Below are positions 34,177 to 45,836 of a stretch of DNA of 50,558 nucleotides, piece after piece. The position numbers and the translations under genes are program-made. Location of the stretch: the NCBI RefSeq assembly GCF_029865925.1, contig NZ_JARXAI010000078.1, positions 1 through 50,558 of the forward strand, written 5' to 3'. How positions within the stretch are numbered: position 1 is the stretch's first letter; each line of letters begins with the position of its first letter. The DNA is from Sphingorhabdus sp. GTDB taxonomy: Bacteria; Pseudomonadota; Alphaproteobacteria; Sphingomonadales; Sphingomonadaceae. Under the pieces are notes generated by a model. The model was not told where the DNA came from. It made no database searches and saw nothing but the letters and a program-made list of their open reading frames with translations.

Positions 34177-35052
34177 ATGCGCAGACTGCCGCCCTTACGT
34201 TCGCTCGAAGCCTTTTTGCGTGTTGCGAAACTTGGATCAGCAAAGGCAGCCGCAAGTGAACTGGCTTTGTCTCCACCTGCTTTAAGCCGCCGAATAAAGG
34301 CACTTGAAGACTTCATTGGCAAATCACTGTTTGACCGCCGCGCACAAGCGATGGTCATCAATGCCGACGGTGAGGCCCTGCTCGCAGCCGTAGAACCCGC
34401 TATGGACGCGATGGCCGAGGCTGTCGACGAACTGGCAGGCCGTGGCGGCGAATACCGCCTGCGCCTTGGCCTTTTGCCCCTGTTTGGGTCGCAGCGACTG
34501 ATCCCGCGCTTACCCGAATTGCGCAAGGCGTTTCCCAAGCTGCATATTGATGTCGACACATCTGGGCATGCCGAAAACTTACTCGGCGATGTCGTTGACG
34601 CGGCCATTATCATTGCGGCTGAAGTCGATCCCAAATTGTACAGCGTCCGGCTTGACCGTAATCTGGTCTACGCTATCGCTTCCGAGGTATGGGCCAAGGA
34701 GCATAAAGTCGAAAAACCCGAAGATCTCGCCAAATACACAGTCATGGTTCATAGCGATATGCCGATGATTTTTGATGCCTGGCGGCAGGCAATGGGCGTG
34801 CCCAAGTTGAAGCCCGCAGCCGTGGATAGCCTAGATAGTGGCGCGCTTATGCTTGAAGCAGCAGCGAACGGTCTTGGCGTTGCTATCATGCACGGGAGCC
34901 AGTTTTCGGATGCCCGTGACCCGCGCCTGACGCGCCTGTTCAGTGCGGAAGTTGAAAGCCCTTATAGCTATTATTTCGTATGCCGTCCCCGGGCCCTTAA
35001 ACAACGCGCCGTAAAGATTTTCCACGATTGGCTGCTCGAGTCCGGCGTATAA
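34177..35052 (+). CDS. LysR family transcriptional regulator
   Basis: The product has 291 residues. The N-terminal winged helix (MRRLPPLRSLEAFLRVAKLGSAKAAASELALSPPALSRRIKALED) is the LysR HTH, of the GcvA-like subgroup, followed by a substrate-binding domain of about 200 residues. The ATG at 34177 is chosen since AGGAG lies six bases upstream, and the shorter N-terminus is usual for the family. The inducer and target genes are unknown. The next gene, xseB, starts 127 bases away and is probably a separate unit. Confidence 0.9.
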   Translation: MRRLPPLRSLEAFLRVAKLGSAKAAASELALSPPALSRRIKALEDFIGKSLFDRRAQAMVINADGEALLAAVEPAMDAMAEAVDELAGRGGEYRLRLGLLPLFGSQRLIPRLPELRKAFPKLHIDVDTSGHAENLLGDVVDAAIIIAAEVDPKLYSVRLDRNLVYAIASEVWAKEHKVEKPEDLAKYTVMVHSDMPMIFDAWRQAMGVPKLKPAAVDSLDSGALMLEAAANGLGVAIMHGSQFSDARDPRLTRLFSAEVESPYSYYFVCRPRALKQRAVKIFHDWLLESGV

Positions 35053-35179
35053 AAGGGGGCCGGCAGATGCCGTCTCGGCGGGGAAGCCGTCGTTGTGAAG
35101 CAGTTTAAGAGCAAAGAGACTCACAGTTCGATAGAGCGAAGCACTTGACCCAACCGGCGACGGGCGGCATTGCAGTGTG

Positions 35180-35419
35180 ATGACCCAAGACATAGCAGAC
35201 ATGAATTTCGAACAAGCGCTGCGCGCGCTCGAAGACATAGTGCATAAGCTGGAAAGCGGCGAAGCGCCGCTGGATGAATCCATCGCTTTATACGAACGCG
35301 GGAATGCGTTGCGTGCTTTGTGCCAACAGCGGCTCGATACCGCGAAGGCGCGTATTGAAGCGATTGCTCTTGGACCTGATGGATCACCCACAGGCACTGC
35401 GCCTTTTGACGCTGGATGA
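35180..35419 (+). CDS. xseB: Exodeoxyribonuclease VII small subunit
   Basis: The product has 79 residues, with the hallmark NFEQALRALEDIVHKLESGEAPLDESIALYERG near the N-terminus. XseB binds several copies to XseA to degrade single-stranded DNA into oligonucleotides. The ATG at 35180 is used; a GTG three bases earlier adds one residue. It overlaps ispA by four bases (ATGA), the common order xseB-ispA in many bacteria. The large subunit gene xseA is not in this window. Confidence 0.93.
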   Translation: MTQDIADMNFEQALRALEDIVHKLESGEAPLDESIALYERGNALRALCQQRLDTAKARIEAIALGPDGSPTGTAPFDAG

Positions 35420-36330
35420 GCGTTATGTCCCTCGCTTCATCCCCTTCTTTACTGAACGACTCGCTGACGCAAATTGCGGCAGACATAGACCAAGAATTCG
35501 GCGCCCTTCTCAAATTGCCAGGTGACGCGCGGGACCGCCTATATGCCGCCATGCGACACGCGGCGATAGGCGGAGGCAAGCGGCTTCGCCCGTTGCTGGT
35601 CACCGCGACGGCTGCTTTGTTTCATGTTGATCGTGCGGTCGCAGTGCGCGTTGGAACGGCTGTTGAGGCCATCCATGTATACTCGCTCGTGCATGACGAC
35701 TTGCCTTGCATGGATGACGACGATATGCGGCGTGGCAAGCCAACTGTGCACCGCGCGTTCGATGACGCGACAGCTGTTCTGGCTGGCGACTCCCTCCATG
35801 CTTTGGCGTTCGAAATATTGGCAAGCCCGCAGACGCATCCCGACCCATTTGTTCGCGGCGAACTGGTATCGACGCTTGCACTGGCCAGCGGCCCCGAAGG
35901 GATGGCGGGCGGCCAGATGATGGATATTGAGGCGGAAAAGGCCACTTTCGACCTGCAGACCGTCATGCGCCTGCAAGCCCTTAAAACAGGCGCGCTGATT
36001 GCGGCCAGTGTAGAGATGGGCGCGATTTTAGGGCATATCCCACCAGAGGGCCGAACACATTTGCGGGGCTATGCGCGTGACATTGGTCTCGCTTTCCAGA
36101 TTGCCGATGACATCTTGGATGTCGAAGGCGATCCTGAACTCGCCGGAAAAGCCCTTCAAAAAGATGCGGATGCGGGCAAAGGGACGTTTATATTATTGAT
36201 GGGCCTGGAGCGCGCGAAACAGCAGGCAGAAATGCTCGTCGCTCAGGCCAATGAACATTTATCCTGCTATGGCAGCGAAGCCAATTTATTGCGCGCTATC
36301 GCAAACTATATCACCGAAAGGGATCGTTAA
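35416..36330 (+). CDS. ispA: Farnesyl diphosphate synthase / (2E,6E)-polyprenyl synthetase
   Basis: The product has 304 residues. The two aspartate-rich motifs of trans-prenyltransferases are seen: DDLPCMD at 94-100 and ADDILDVEGD around 225. It makes farnesyl diphosphate from IPP and DMAPP for quinones, carotenoids and undecaprenyl carriers. The GGGKRLRP motif (52-59) is intact. It overlaps xseB by four bases and is followed directly by coaD (ATG immediately after TAA). Confidence 0.93.
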   Translation: MSVMSLASSPSLLNDSLTQIAADIDQEFGALLKLPGDARDRLYAAMRHAAIGGGKRLRPLLVTATAALFHVDRAVAVRVGTAVEAIHVYSLVHDDLPCMDDDDMRRGKPTVHRAFDDATAVLAGDSLHALAFEILASPQTHPDPFVRGELVSTLALASGPEGMAGGQMMDIEAEKATFDLQTVMRLQALKTGALIAASVEMGAILGHIPPEGRTHLRGYARDIGLAFQIADDILDVEGDPELAGKALQKDADAGKGTFILLMGLERAKQQAEMLVAQANEHLSCYGSEANLLRAIANYITERDR

Positions 36331-36840
36331 ATGACTCACCGGATTGGCGTTTACCCCGGCACTTTTGACCCGATCACTTTGGGGCATATGGACATTATCC
36401 GGCGCGGCGCGAAGTTAGTTGATGAGCTTATCATTGGCGTGACAACGAACGCCGCCAAATCGCCCATGTTTTCCGACGATGAACGGATTGCGATGGTCGA
36501 ACGTGAGGTCGCGAGCATTGGTTCTGCCCATATTCGGGTTGTCGGGTTCAACTCGTTGCTTATGGATTTTGCCGAGGCGCACGGTGCAAGCACCGTCATT
36601 CGCGGTATTCGCGGGGTAACGGACTTCGAATATGAATATCAACTCACGGGCATGAACCGGCAACTGAATGACAGCGTCGAGACGCTGTTTTTAATGGCGG
36701 ATGTATCGCTTCAGCCTATTGCATCGCGGTTGGTGAAGGAAATTGCGATTTACGGCGGTGAAATCGGGAAATTTGTTACCCCTTCTATTCGTGACGAGGT
36801 GGTCGCACGGGTGCAGAAAATTGGCGGAAAAGCGGCCTAA
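36331..36840 (+). CDS. coaD: Phosphopantetheine adenylyltransferase
   Basis: The product has 169 residues. The N-terminal nucleotidyl-transferase motif GVYPGTFDPITLGHMDII carries the (T/H)xGH element with His19; the C-terminal FVTPSIRDEVV segment stands where the ISSTxxR-like motif is expected. It converts 4'-phosphopantetheine to dephospho-CoA, a rate-setting step in CoA synthesis. The gene abuts ispA with no gap and converges with the DUF2721 gene. Confidence 0.95.
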   Translation: MTHRIGVYPGTFDPITLGHMDIIRRGAKLVDELIIGVTTNAAKSPMFSDDERIAMVEREVASIGSAHIRVVGFNSLLMDFAEAHGASTVIRGIRGVTDFEYEYQLTGMNRQLNDSVETLFLMADVSLQPIASRLVKEIAIYGGEIGKFVTPSIRDEVVARVQKIGGKAA

Positions 36841-36869
36841 ACCCATTTAGGTGTTAGCGATATTTATCG

Positions 36870-37373
36870 TCAAACGGACTTACGCCGCTTTCGGTCGGCG
36901 GGTTTAGGAGCGAGTGGTAACTCAAGATATTCCTCCGGCACATAAATGGCATATGTCGCAAGCCGTATTTCGCGGACGAACTGAACCAAACAAGCCGACA
37001 AAAGCGCCAGCGCGAGCATGAAGACGGCAACGGCCACCCACGCGGCAGAAAATTGGGTTAGCCCCATCAAAAACAGCACAGCAATCTCTGCACAGACCGA
37101 AATCGCCGACAGAACTGCGAGCAATATAGAAGATCCAACCACGCGCATGCGCTTTTTGGTGATCCGCAATTCGCGCACTACGCGTTCATGCGCAGGGCCG
37201 TCAGTGTCGGCATATTGGCGCTGCAGATCGCGTGAACGATCCACAATCCGGGCCAATCTGCCAGTGAGCACGTTAAGCAGGCTGCCTACAGCAACCAATA
37301 GAAATGCCGGCGCCAGCGCCGTTTGCAAAACGGAGATAACGGATGCAAGATCAGGTCCGAATTTGCCGTCCAA
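36870..37373 (-). CDS. DUF2721 family membrane protein
   Basis: The product has 167 residues. A first hydrophobic helix (LQTALAPAFLLVAVGSLLNVL, about 15-36), a basic middle (TGRLARIVDRSRDLQRQYADTDG) and two further helices (about 79-100, 108-131) match the DUF2721 family, whose function is unknown. The start is taken as TTG at 37373 with GGAGA upstream; it overlaps the 3' end of the acyl-CoA ligase gene by 23 bases, so the two are probably cotranscribed. Confidence 0.8.
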   Translation of the reverse strand: MDGKFGPDLASVISVLQTALAPAFLLVAVGSLLNVLTGRLARIVDRSRDLQRQYADTDGPAHERVVRELRITKKRMRVVGSSILLAVLSAISVCAEIAVLFLMGLTQFSAAWVAVAVFMLALALLSACLVQFVREIRLATYAIYVPEEYLELPLAPKPADRKRRKSV

Positions 37374-38919
37374 TGCGTTTCTCCGCCGCTAGGGCCCGCA
37401 GGTCTGTCTTTAGTAATTTGCCAATATGGCTGCGTGGCATTTCGTCTATGGAATACAGCACCGAAATACGCTGCGTTTTGCCCAACTGTCCATTAACGCG
37501 CTCAAGGATGACGTCAGGCGAGGACGATTCATTGCGCAATCGCACAAACCCAACAGGTGTTTCACCCCATGCTTCTGATGGCATGCCAACGACAGCGGCT
37601 TCGGTCACCTCGGGTTGCTGCTCCAACAATTCTTCAAGGTCCTTGGGGTAGATGTTAAACCCGCCGGAAATGATCATATCCTTTGCGCGGCCGACAATAG
37701 AAACGAAGCCATCTTCGTCGACTATTCCGATATCGCCGGTCTTCAACCAGACATTGCCATCTGCGTCGCGCCACTCCATCTCGCGGGTCTTTTCTGGCTG
37801 ATTTTTGTAACCGGACATCATGGTAGGCGAACGGCCTGTCAAAACGCCCTTAGAGCCGGCTGGCAGGCGGTTGTCGTCTTCATCCAATACAATGAGTTCA
37901 TGGCCCGTAACTGGCTGTCCAACGGTGTGCAGCTTGTGCGGGTGGTGATGGGCCTGCAACATGCAGACTACGCCGCCCTCAGTCATACCGTAAATTTCGA
38001 CAAGCCCGCCTGGCCAACGCTTCAGCACATCTGCCTTCAACTCCACGGAAAAGGGCGCGCTGGTGCAGAATTTTACTATGAAGCTGCTTAAATCATAATT
38101 GCCGAAATCGGCATGCGCCAAAAGCCTTTGATATTGCACAGGCACGAGCATGGTGTGCGTGGTCTTATCCGTCTGCGCATGGCCAAGATAGGCCAAGGCA
38201 TCAAACTTCTCCATAATCCGCGCAAAACCGCCATGGCAAATTGTCGGCAGGAACACAGCAAGCGTTGTATTCGAATATAAGGGCGTAGACACCAATGACC
38301 GGGTATCGTGGCTGTAGATTGATTTGAACCCACCCGCCATCTGGTGCCAACGCATGCCGTGCGAATGGATAATGCCCTTTGGCGTGCCTGTAGTTCCGCT
38401 GGAATAGATAATGTTGAAAGGGTCGGTCGCGGCAGGCGTCACCGCCGCGAACGCAGTACCCTCCTCAGCCATCCAATCGTTAAGCGTCAAATGATCACCA
38501 ACGGCATGATCAAGCATAATGATTTTGATATCGCCCAAGGCGACGCCTTTGAGGTCAGCCAACTTAGTCGCATCCACGAACAAATGCATCGCGCCGGAGT
38601 CCTTAAGCATCGCCGCCAGCTGTGCTGGCGCCGCTGATGTGGTCAAGGGCGCAGCGCAGCCTCCAGCCCGAATTGCCGCGAGATATACCAATGCATATTG
38701 AATATTGCTGGTCCCCAATATCGCAACGGCTTGCCCCGGCTGGAGATCATCCCGCTGAAGCTGTGCGCCAATGCGCGCCGTCAACTGCGCAACTTCACGC
38801 CAAGTCAGTTGGGTTCGGCTGTCGGCAAGCGCAGGCTCAGTAGCCTTTTCTCCTCCCCAAGCGCCGATTAGCGCGCCGAAATCACCAAAGGATTTTTCCA
38901 GTTCAGTCTCGATCTGCAT
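37351..38919 (-). CDS. AMP-dependent acyl-CoA ligase
   Basis: The product has 522 residues. The adenylate-forming motif SSGTTGTPKG is at 173-182, EIYGMTEGG and TGDIG follow, and the catalytic lysine is Lys501 in SHIGKLLKTDL. These enzymes make acyl-AMP and then acyl-CoA; chain length or type of acid cannot be fixed (acetyl-, medium-chain or aromatic acids are all in the family). A strong neighbour link exists only with the overlapped DUF2721 gene. gyrB is divergent upstream. Confidence 0.9.
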   Translation of the reverse strand: MQIETELEKSFGDFGALIGAWGGEKATEPALADSRTQLTWREVAQLTARIGAQLQRDDLQPGQAVAILGTSNIQYALVYLAAIRAGGCAAPLTTSAAPAQLAAMLKDSGAMHLFVDATKLADLKGVALGDIKIIMLDHAVGDHLTLNDWMAEEGTAFAAVTPAATDPFNIIYSSGTTGTPKGIIHSHGMRWHQMAGGFKSIYSHDTRSLVSTPLYSNTTLAVFLPTICHGGFARIMEKFDALAYLGHAQTDKTTHTMLVPVQYQRLLAHADFGNYDLSSFIVKFCTSAPFSVELKADVLKRWPGGLVEIYGMTEGGVVCMLQAHHHPHKLHTVGQPVTGHELIVLDEDDNRLPAGSKGVLTGRSPTMMSGYKNQPEKTREMEWRDADGNVWLKTGDIGIVDEDGFVSIVGRAKDMIISGGFNIYPKDLEELLEQQPEVTEAAVVGMPSEAWGETPVGFVRLRNESSSPDVILERVNGQLGKTQRISVLYSIDEMPRSHIGKLLKTDLRALAAEKRIGRQIRT

Positions 38920-38962
38920 ATAAACTCGCGTCGCTCCTTCACTGGCCTATCTGATGATTTAG

Positions 38963-41692
<2,730 letters not shown>

Positions 41693-41817
41693 GCGACGGT
41701 ATTTCGGACGGTATCTGCCTTAAGATTTCGGGCAGCCGTAAAGATTGGGCAACACGTCGCTTGACCATTGGACAGGTGTAACAGACAGAATATGCAGTGT
41801 TCCTCGGGGGGGGATAT

Positions 41818-42183
41818 ATGGGCAATCGTAGTTTTTTCGTGATGGCTTTGTTAGCTCTGCCAGTATTGGCGCAAGCCGGCGACCGCCGAGTAGAGATTGG
41901 TACAGGCATCGCCAGCTATTATGGTTCTGAGCTGAGTGGCAACCGAACAGCCAGTGGCGAAACCTTTAATCCTAATGCAATGACAGCAGCGCATCGAACC
42001 TTGTCATTCGGTAGCCTTGTAGCCGTGACCAACTTGGCCAATGGTCAAGAAGTGATCGTTCGCATCAATGATCGCGGCCCTTGGGGCAAATCACGCATTA
42101 TGGATGTGTCCTACGCAGCCGCGAAACAACTTGGCATGCACCGCAGCGGTACCGCAAAAGTTAAGCTCGAACTGCTAGACTAA
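41818..42183 (+). CDS. RlpA-like septal ring lytic transglycosylase family protein
   Basis: The product has 121 residues. A signal peptide (MGNRSFFVMALLALPVLAQA) is followed by the double-psi beta-barrel core of RlpA (GIASYYGSELSGNRTASGETFNPNAMTAAHRTLSFGSLVAVTNLANGQEVIVRINDRGPW). RlpA cleaves naked glycan strands at the septum in some bacteria. The C-terminal SPOR domain of full-length RlpA is absent. A run of G precedes the ATG at 41818. It overlaps the convergent ygfZ stop by four bases. Confidence 0.85.
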   Translation: MGNRSFFVMALLALPVLAQAGDRRVEIGTGIASYYGSELSGNRTASGETFNPNAMTAAHRTLSFGSLVAVTNLANGQEVIVRINDRGPWGKSRIMDVSYAAAKQLGMHRSGTAKVKLELLD

Positions 42184-42902
42184 CCAATCGCAGCACGTTG
42201 CCATTCCGGCAGGTCCAGCGCCGTCATATCCTCTACACGGCGTAACTCAACCGACAGACCAAGTTCAGGATAGGCGCAGCGTTGACGGCTAATGTCCGCT
42301 TTTTCCAAAGGTACCACCACCAGCCGCCGATTGACTTTTTGTCGCCAATTCATGCGCGCGGTATTTTCCTGCCCGACATAGCATCCCTTTGTGAAGGACA
42401 CGCCATTCAGCTCGGCTGCATTTGCCTCAAGCCATAAGGTTTGCTCGCTTCCAAGCTCCGCCAAGCCCTCAGGGATGCCAAGCCCAAGACGATGTTCGCG
42501 GTATGCAGCGCTCACATCCACATCATCCGCCGATGGCGTTCCCAGAAATCGTTCGCCCAACTCAGCATGGCGCGGGTCGCCGCTGCCTTCTGCACTCCAA
42601 TACACGGCGGTTTCGGGGTCCACCGCAATCGCAATCTTCCGCCGCAGCCGGTACATCGACAGCCGCCGAATAAGCGCATCTGTTTGCGCGCTCTCACAAT
42701 CGATCAGCACATCGTCGGCATCGGCCCATAAAAGAAAATCAAACAATGCCTTGCCTTGCGGACTTAAAAGGCCCGCCCATGAGGGCATGTCTGATGCTGT
42801 ATCCTGCGTGACCAAACCCTGCAAAAATTGCCGTACGTCCTCTCCAGCTTCCGTCGGTGACAGGCGGATGATATGACGATCAAAAAGACGGGTGTTTCTC
42901 AT
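42180..42902 (-). CDS. ygfZ: Folate-binding protein YgfZ
   Basis: The product has 240 residues. It shows the GcvT-like fold and the signature KGCYVGQE (172-179) with the conserved Cys, typical for YgfZ/IBA57, which helps 4Fe-4S enzymes such as MiaB work using a folate. Length is a little under E. coli YgfZ (326), as in other alphaproteobacterial copies. The ATG at 42902 is used. It is divergent from pyrC, with 38 bases between starts. Confidence 0.88.
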   Translation of the reverse strand: MRNTRLFDRHIIRLSPTEAGEDVRQFLQGLVTQDTASDMPSWAGLLSPQGKALFDFLLWADADDVLIDCESAQTDALIRRLSMYRLRRKIAIAVDPETAVYWSAEGSGDPRHAELGERFLGTPSADDVDVSAAYREHRLGLGIPEGLAELGSEQTLWLEANAAELNGVSFTKGCYVGQENTARMNWRQKVNRRLVVVPLEKADISRQRCAYPELGLSVELRRVEDMTALDLPEWQRAAIG

Positions 42903-42940
42903 AGGTGACAGATAGGGGGGTGGACGCTTAAAGGGAAGAC

Positions 42941-43984
42941 ATGACCGACCAGACGATTCTTACCATCCGCCGGCCCGATGACTGGCATGTTCATTTGCGC
43001 GACGGTGCAGTAATGCGCAGCGTGGTGCCTTACACCGCAAACCAATTTGCGCGGGCAATAGTGATGCCCAACCTGTCACCGCCCGTGACCACGGTTGAGG
43101 CCGGCGCCGCCTACCGCGACCGGATCGTAGCCGCCGTTCCGCAAGGCATTAGCTTTACGCCGCTCATCACCGCCTATTTGACCGATGCAACAGATGGGCA
43201 CGAGCTGGCACGCGGTTTTGCCGAAGGCGTGTTTACTGCCGCCAAATTATACCCAGCGCACGCAACCACCGGAAGCGCGCATGGCGTCACCAATGTGGCA
43301 AACATCATGCCTGCGCTTGAACATATGGCGCGCGTTGGCATGCCGTTGCTCATCCATGGCGAGGTGACCGATTCGCATGTTGACATATTTGACCGTGAGG
43401 CGGTGTTTATAGAGCAGACACTTTCGAAACTGGTGCGCGACCTGCCCGAACTTCGGATAGTCTTTGAACATATCACCACCGCCGACGCTGTCGCATTTGT
43501 TGATGCGGGGAGCGATAACATTGCCGCCACCATCACGCCGCAACATTTGCACATCAACCGCAATGCTATGTTTGCAGGCGGCATTCGCCCGCATGCATAT
43601 TGCTTACCAGTGGCCAAGCGCGAAGTGCATCGGCTTGCCTTACGCAAGGCAGCTAAATCAGGCAGCGCCAAATATTTCCTTGGCACCGACAGCGCGCCTC
43701 ATGACAAAGCCGCAAAGGAAAGCGCGTGTGGATGCGCCGGCATTTTCAACGCACCATTCGCCATGGAAAGCTATGCTGCAGTGTTTGACGAAGAGGGCGC
43801 GCTGGACCGACTTGAAGCATTTGCGTCAGAAAATGGCCCGCGTTTTTATCGCCTGCCGCTCAATGAAGACCGCGTGACGTTGGAGCGCGTCGACACGGCT
43901 GTTCCAGAGCTGCTTGCGCTTGAAGGTGTATCAGTCGTGCCATTTCACGCAGGTGAGACCCTAGGCTGGCGTTTTAGGGCTTAG
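42941..43984 (+). CDS. pyrC: Dihydroorotase, class II (PyrC)
   Basis: The product has 347 residues. The metal site begins with DWHVHLRDG (His16, His18) and includes the carboxylated Lys102 in [11 protein letters not shown]; the spacing equals E. coli PyrC. It closes carbamoyl-aspartate to dihydroorotate in pyrimidine synthesis. The C-terminal half with [12 protein letters not shown] is intact. It ends in a four-base overlap with the convergent rarD. Confidence 0.95.
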   Translation: MTDQTILTIRRPDDWHVHLRDGAVMRSVVPYTANQFARAIVMPNLSPPVTTVEAGAAYRDRIVAAVPQGISFTPLITAYLTDATDGHELARGFAEGVFTAAKLYPAHATTGSAHGVTNVANIMPALEHMARVGMPLLIHGEVTDSHVDIFDREAVFIEQTLSKLVRDLPELRIVFEHITTADAVAFVDAGSDNIAATITPQHLHINRNAMFAGGIRPHAYCLPVAKREVHRLALRKAAKSGSAKYFLGTDSAPHDKAAKESACGCAGIFNAPFAMESYAAVFDEEGALDRLEAFASENGPRFYRLPLNEDRVTLERVDTAVPELLALEGVSVVPFHAGETLGWRFRA

Positions 43985-44889
43985 GCTTTGGCTGCACGAT
44001 AGGTCTTGATCGCATCGGCGCAGAAAATAGCGATGCTGGTCCATATGAGCACAAAGCAAGTAAGTTTGGTCGTGCTCAGCGGCTCGCCATAAGCATACAC
44101 GCCCAGTAAAAACGCAATCGACGGCGCTATATACTGCACGAAACCAAGGCTGGCATAACTCATCCGCCGCGCCGCCGTCGCAAACATGAGCAGCGGAACC
44201 GCTGTTATAACGCCTGCTAGGATCAACAAGCCAGACGTCGTCAGGTCATCTCCAAAGCCACCCGTCCCTGCCTGTGCATACCAGAACACAGCGCCAAGCG
44301 CCAAAGGCGCAAGCAAGGTCGTTTCAATCGCAAGGCCCGGCACAGAGCCGACCGGCGTAACCTTTCGGATCAAGCCATAAAGGCCAAAGCTGAAGGCCAG
44401 TGAAACCAACACCCATAAAGTATCAAGCGCATCACCAATCAGGATAGCAACGCCAATAGCGGCGACGGCGACCGCCGCCATCTGTAGCGGACGAAGACGC
44501 TCTCCCAAAAATAGGCGGCCCAAAAGGACATTCACCAACGGGTTCAAATAATAACCAAGGCTGGCGGCCAGTATGTGATCGGTGGACACGGCCCAAATAT
44601 AAATGAGCCAGTTGATCGCAATCAGCGTCGCGGAGGCGAACAAGTTTCGCAAATGTGCCCGATGTCGAAAAATGCCAGCATATTCGCTCAGCTGCTTACG
44701 CAATCCCATGATTACCAATAGTAATGGTATGGACCACAAAATCCGCTGCGCCACTATTGCGATGGGCGGGACATGGCTTAACAGTTTAAAATATACCGGG
44801 ACAAAGCCCCAGATGAGATAAGCCGAGATAGCATAAGGCAAGCCATTTGGCCGCGCTGTTTCCGATTTGTCTGCCATGATGTTTGCCAT
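43981..44889 (-). CDS. rarD: EamA family transporter, RarD type
   Basis: The product has 302 residues with about ten membrane helices in two EamA repeats, and it begins [19 protein letters not shown] as in RarD. RarD proteins export small molecules, and are sometimes tied to chloramphenicol sensitivity; the real substrate is unknown. ATG at 44889 or 44877 are both possible. It is convergent with pyrC and downstream of the structured intergenic stretch 44958-45098. Confidence 0.87.
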   Translation of the reverse strand: MANIMADKSETARPNGLPYAISAYLIWGFVPVYFKLLSHVPPIAIVAQRILWSIPLLLVIMGLRKQLSEYAGIFRHRAHLRNLFASATLIAINWLIYIWAVSTDHILAASLGYYLNPLVNVLLGRLFLGERLRPLQMAAVAVAAIGVAILIGDALDTLWVLVSLAFSFGLYGLIRKVTPVGSVPGLAIETTLLAPLALGAVFWYAQAGTGGFGDDLTTSGLLILAGVITAVPLLMFATAARRMSYASLGFVQYIAPSIAFLLGVYAYGEPLSTTKLTCFVLIWTSIAIFCADAIKTYRAAKA

Positions 44890-44957
44890 AGACGGGCTGT
44901 GGCTAGTTTTTAAGGCGGTAGCAAGTCGCCTCCGTTCAGTGCTGCCGTTGGGGGGCG

Positions 44958-45049
44958 CTTACCGGTCGCGGAGACAGGGCCTTGGGGGAATCCTAGGTGC
45001 GGTAAGTGGTGCGTTGTTGGGCCGCGAAATCGATCACTGCAAATGATCG
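44958..45049. other. Structured intergenic stretch: two hairpins in series before a third
   Basis: CTTACCG (44958-44964) pairs with CGGTAAG (45000-45006), and CGATCA (45031-45036) with TGATCG (45044-45049). Together with the strong stem at 45068-45098 this gives three dyads in about 140 bases between two minus-strand genes. It may be an RNA leader, a small RNA or chance. Confidence 0.3.
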
Positions 45050-45067
45050 CTGCCCTCTGACACGACA

Positions 45068-45098
45068 AGAGGCTCGGTCTTTCCCAAACCGAGCCTCT
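45068..45098. terminator. Strong hairpin after the secreted-protein gene
   Basis: AGAGGCTCGGT (45068-45078) and ACCGAGCCTCT (45088-45098) pair perfectly over 11 bases with a nine-base loop, 23 bases beyond the stop of the minus-strand gene. The T-tract of a normal intrinsic terminator is missing on either strand, so it may stabilise the 3' end or end transcription together with Rho. Confidence 0.5.
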
Positions 45099-45120
45099 CT
45101 GCCCCACTATCTTTTAAGGT

Positions 45121-45711
45121 TTAGCGCCACTGGTCCAACCCACTGTAATCGACGCCCACGACGCGGCCACGTTCGACCGTACAGGTGAACCGACCCTTGT
45201 TATATCCGCGCCCATAAGTGCTGCGATCATAACGGTCATATTGGTTATTACGGTAGCCCTGCTTGTAACGATCTGCGCCATAGCCATCGTTATAATCCCG
45301 GTCCCGCTGACTATCTTGAACAACGAGATTGCCAATGACGCGATAACCAAAACGCGTCCGCTGTATGTCCCGCACTTGAGTTACCTCGGAGCGGCGATAC
45401 CCGTTTGACCAGCGTTCAACGGTGTTAATGCACCTGTTTACAGCCGCGCGGCTATTTCCGCCGCGATCGTCATAATTATAACCCGGCCGATTATATTCAT
45501 AATTGTCGCCGTCATTATTACGGTTGTTTTTGCCGGCAGACAACAAAGCAGCCAAACCGCCAATCACAACGGCGCCGGCAATAACTTCGCCAGCACTTAC
45601 GCTATCGCGATGACGGTCGTATCGTTCCCTTGCCTGAGCGGGCACAGCGACACTTACCAAAGCTGCGGCAGCAGCCCCAGCGCTAAGCAAGCTTTTGGTT
45701 AAAATGTTCAT
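45121..45711 (-). CDS. Secreted Tyr/Asn/Arg-rich protein of unknown function
   Basis: The product has 196 residues. A signal peptide (1-27, cut after AQA) is followed by a hydrophobic segment (VSAGEVIAGAVVIGGLAALLSAG) and a long low-complexity region of Y, N, R, D and G repeats (NNDGDNYEYNRPGYNYDD; DGYGADRYKQGYRNNQYDRYDRSTYGRGY), with two Cys, one before and one in the C-terminal FTCTVERGRVVGVDYSG motif. Similar proteins are frequent in sphingomonads; no function is known. The ATG at 45711 has AAGGAG upstream. Confidence 0.75.
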   Translation of the reverse strand: MNILTKSLLSAGAAAAALVSVAVPAQARERYDRHRDSVSAGEVIAGAVVIGGLAALLSAGKNNRNNDGDNYEYNRPGYNYDDRGGNSRAAVNRCINTVERWSNGYRRSEVTQVRDIQRTRFGYRVIGNLVVQDSQRDRDYNDGYGADRYKQGYRNNQYDRYDRSTYGRGYNKGRFTCTVERGRVVGVDYSGLDQWR

Positions 45712-45781
45712 CTTCAGTCTCCTTATTCGGCGCAGATATTTCCTGCCGGTGGAGAACAATTAGCCGCATCAAATTGACCGA

Positions 45782-45804
45782 ATGCTGAATTGACTTGTCA
45801 GCAT
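45782..45804. repeat. Inverted repeat after the prolyl oligopeptidase gene
   Basis: ATGCTGA (45782-45788) and TCAGCAT (45798-45804) form a seven-pair dyad with a nine-base loop, between the secreted-protein promoter region and the prolyl oligopeptidase stop at 45837. It may be a weak terminator of the peptidase gene or an operator for the next minus-strand gene. Confidence 0.3.
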
Positions 45805-45836
45805 CCGTTCATGTAAATTGCACTTTTTATGAACAA

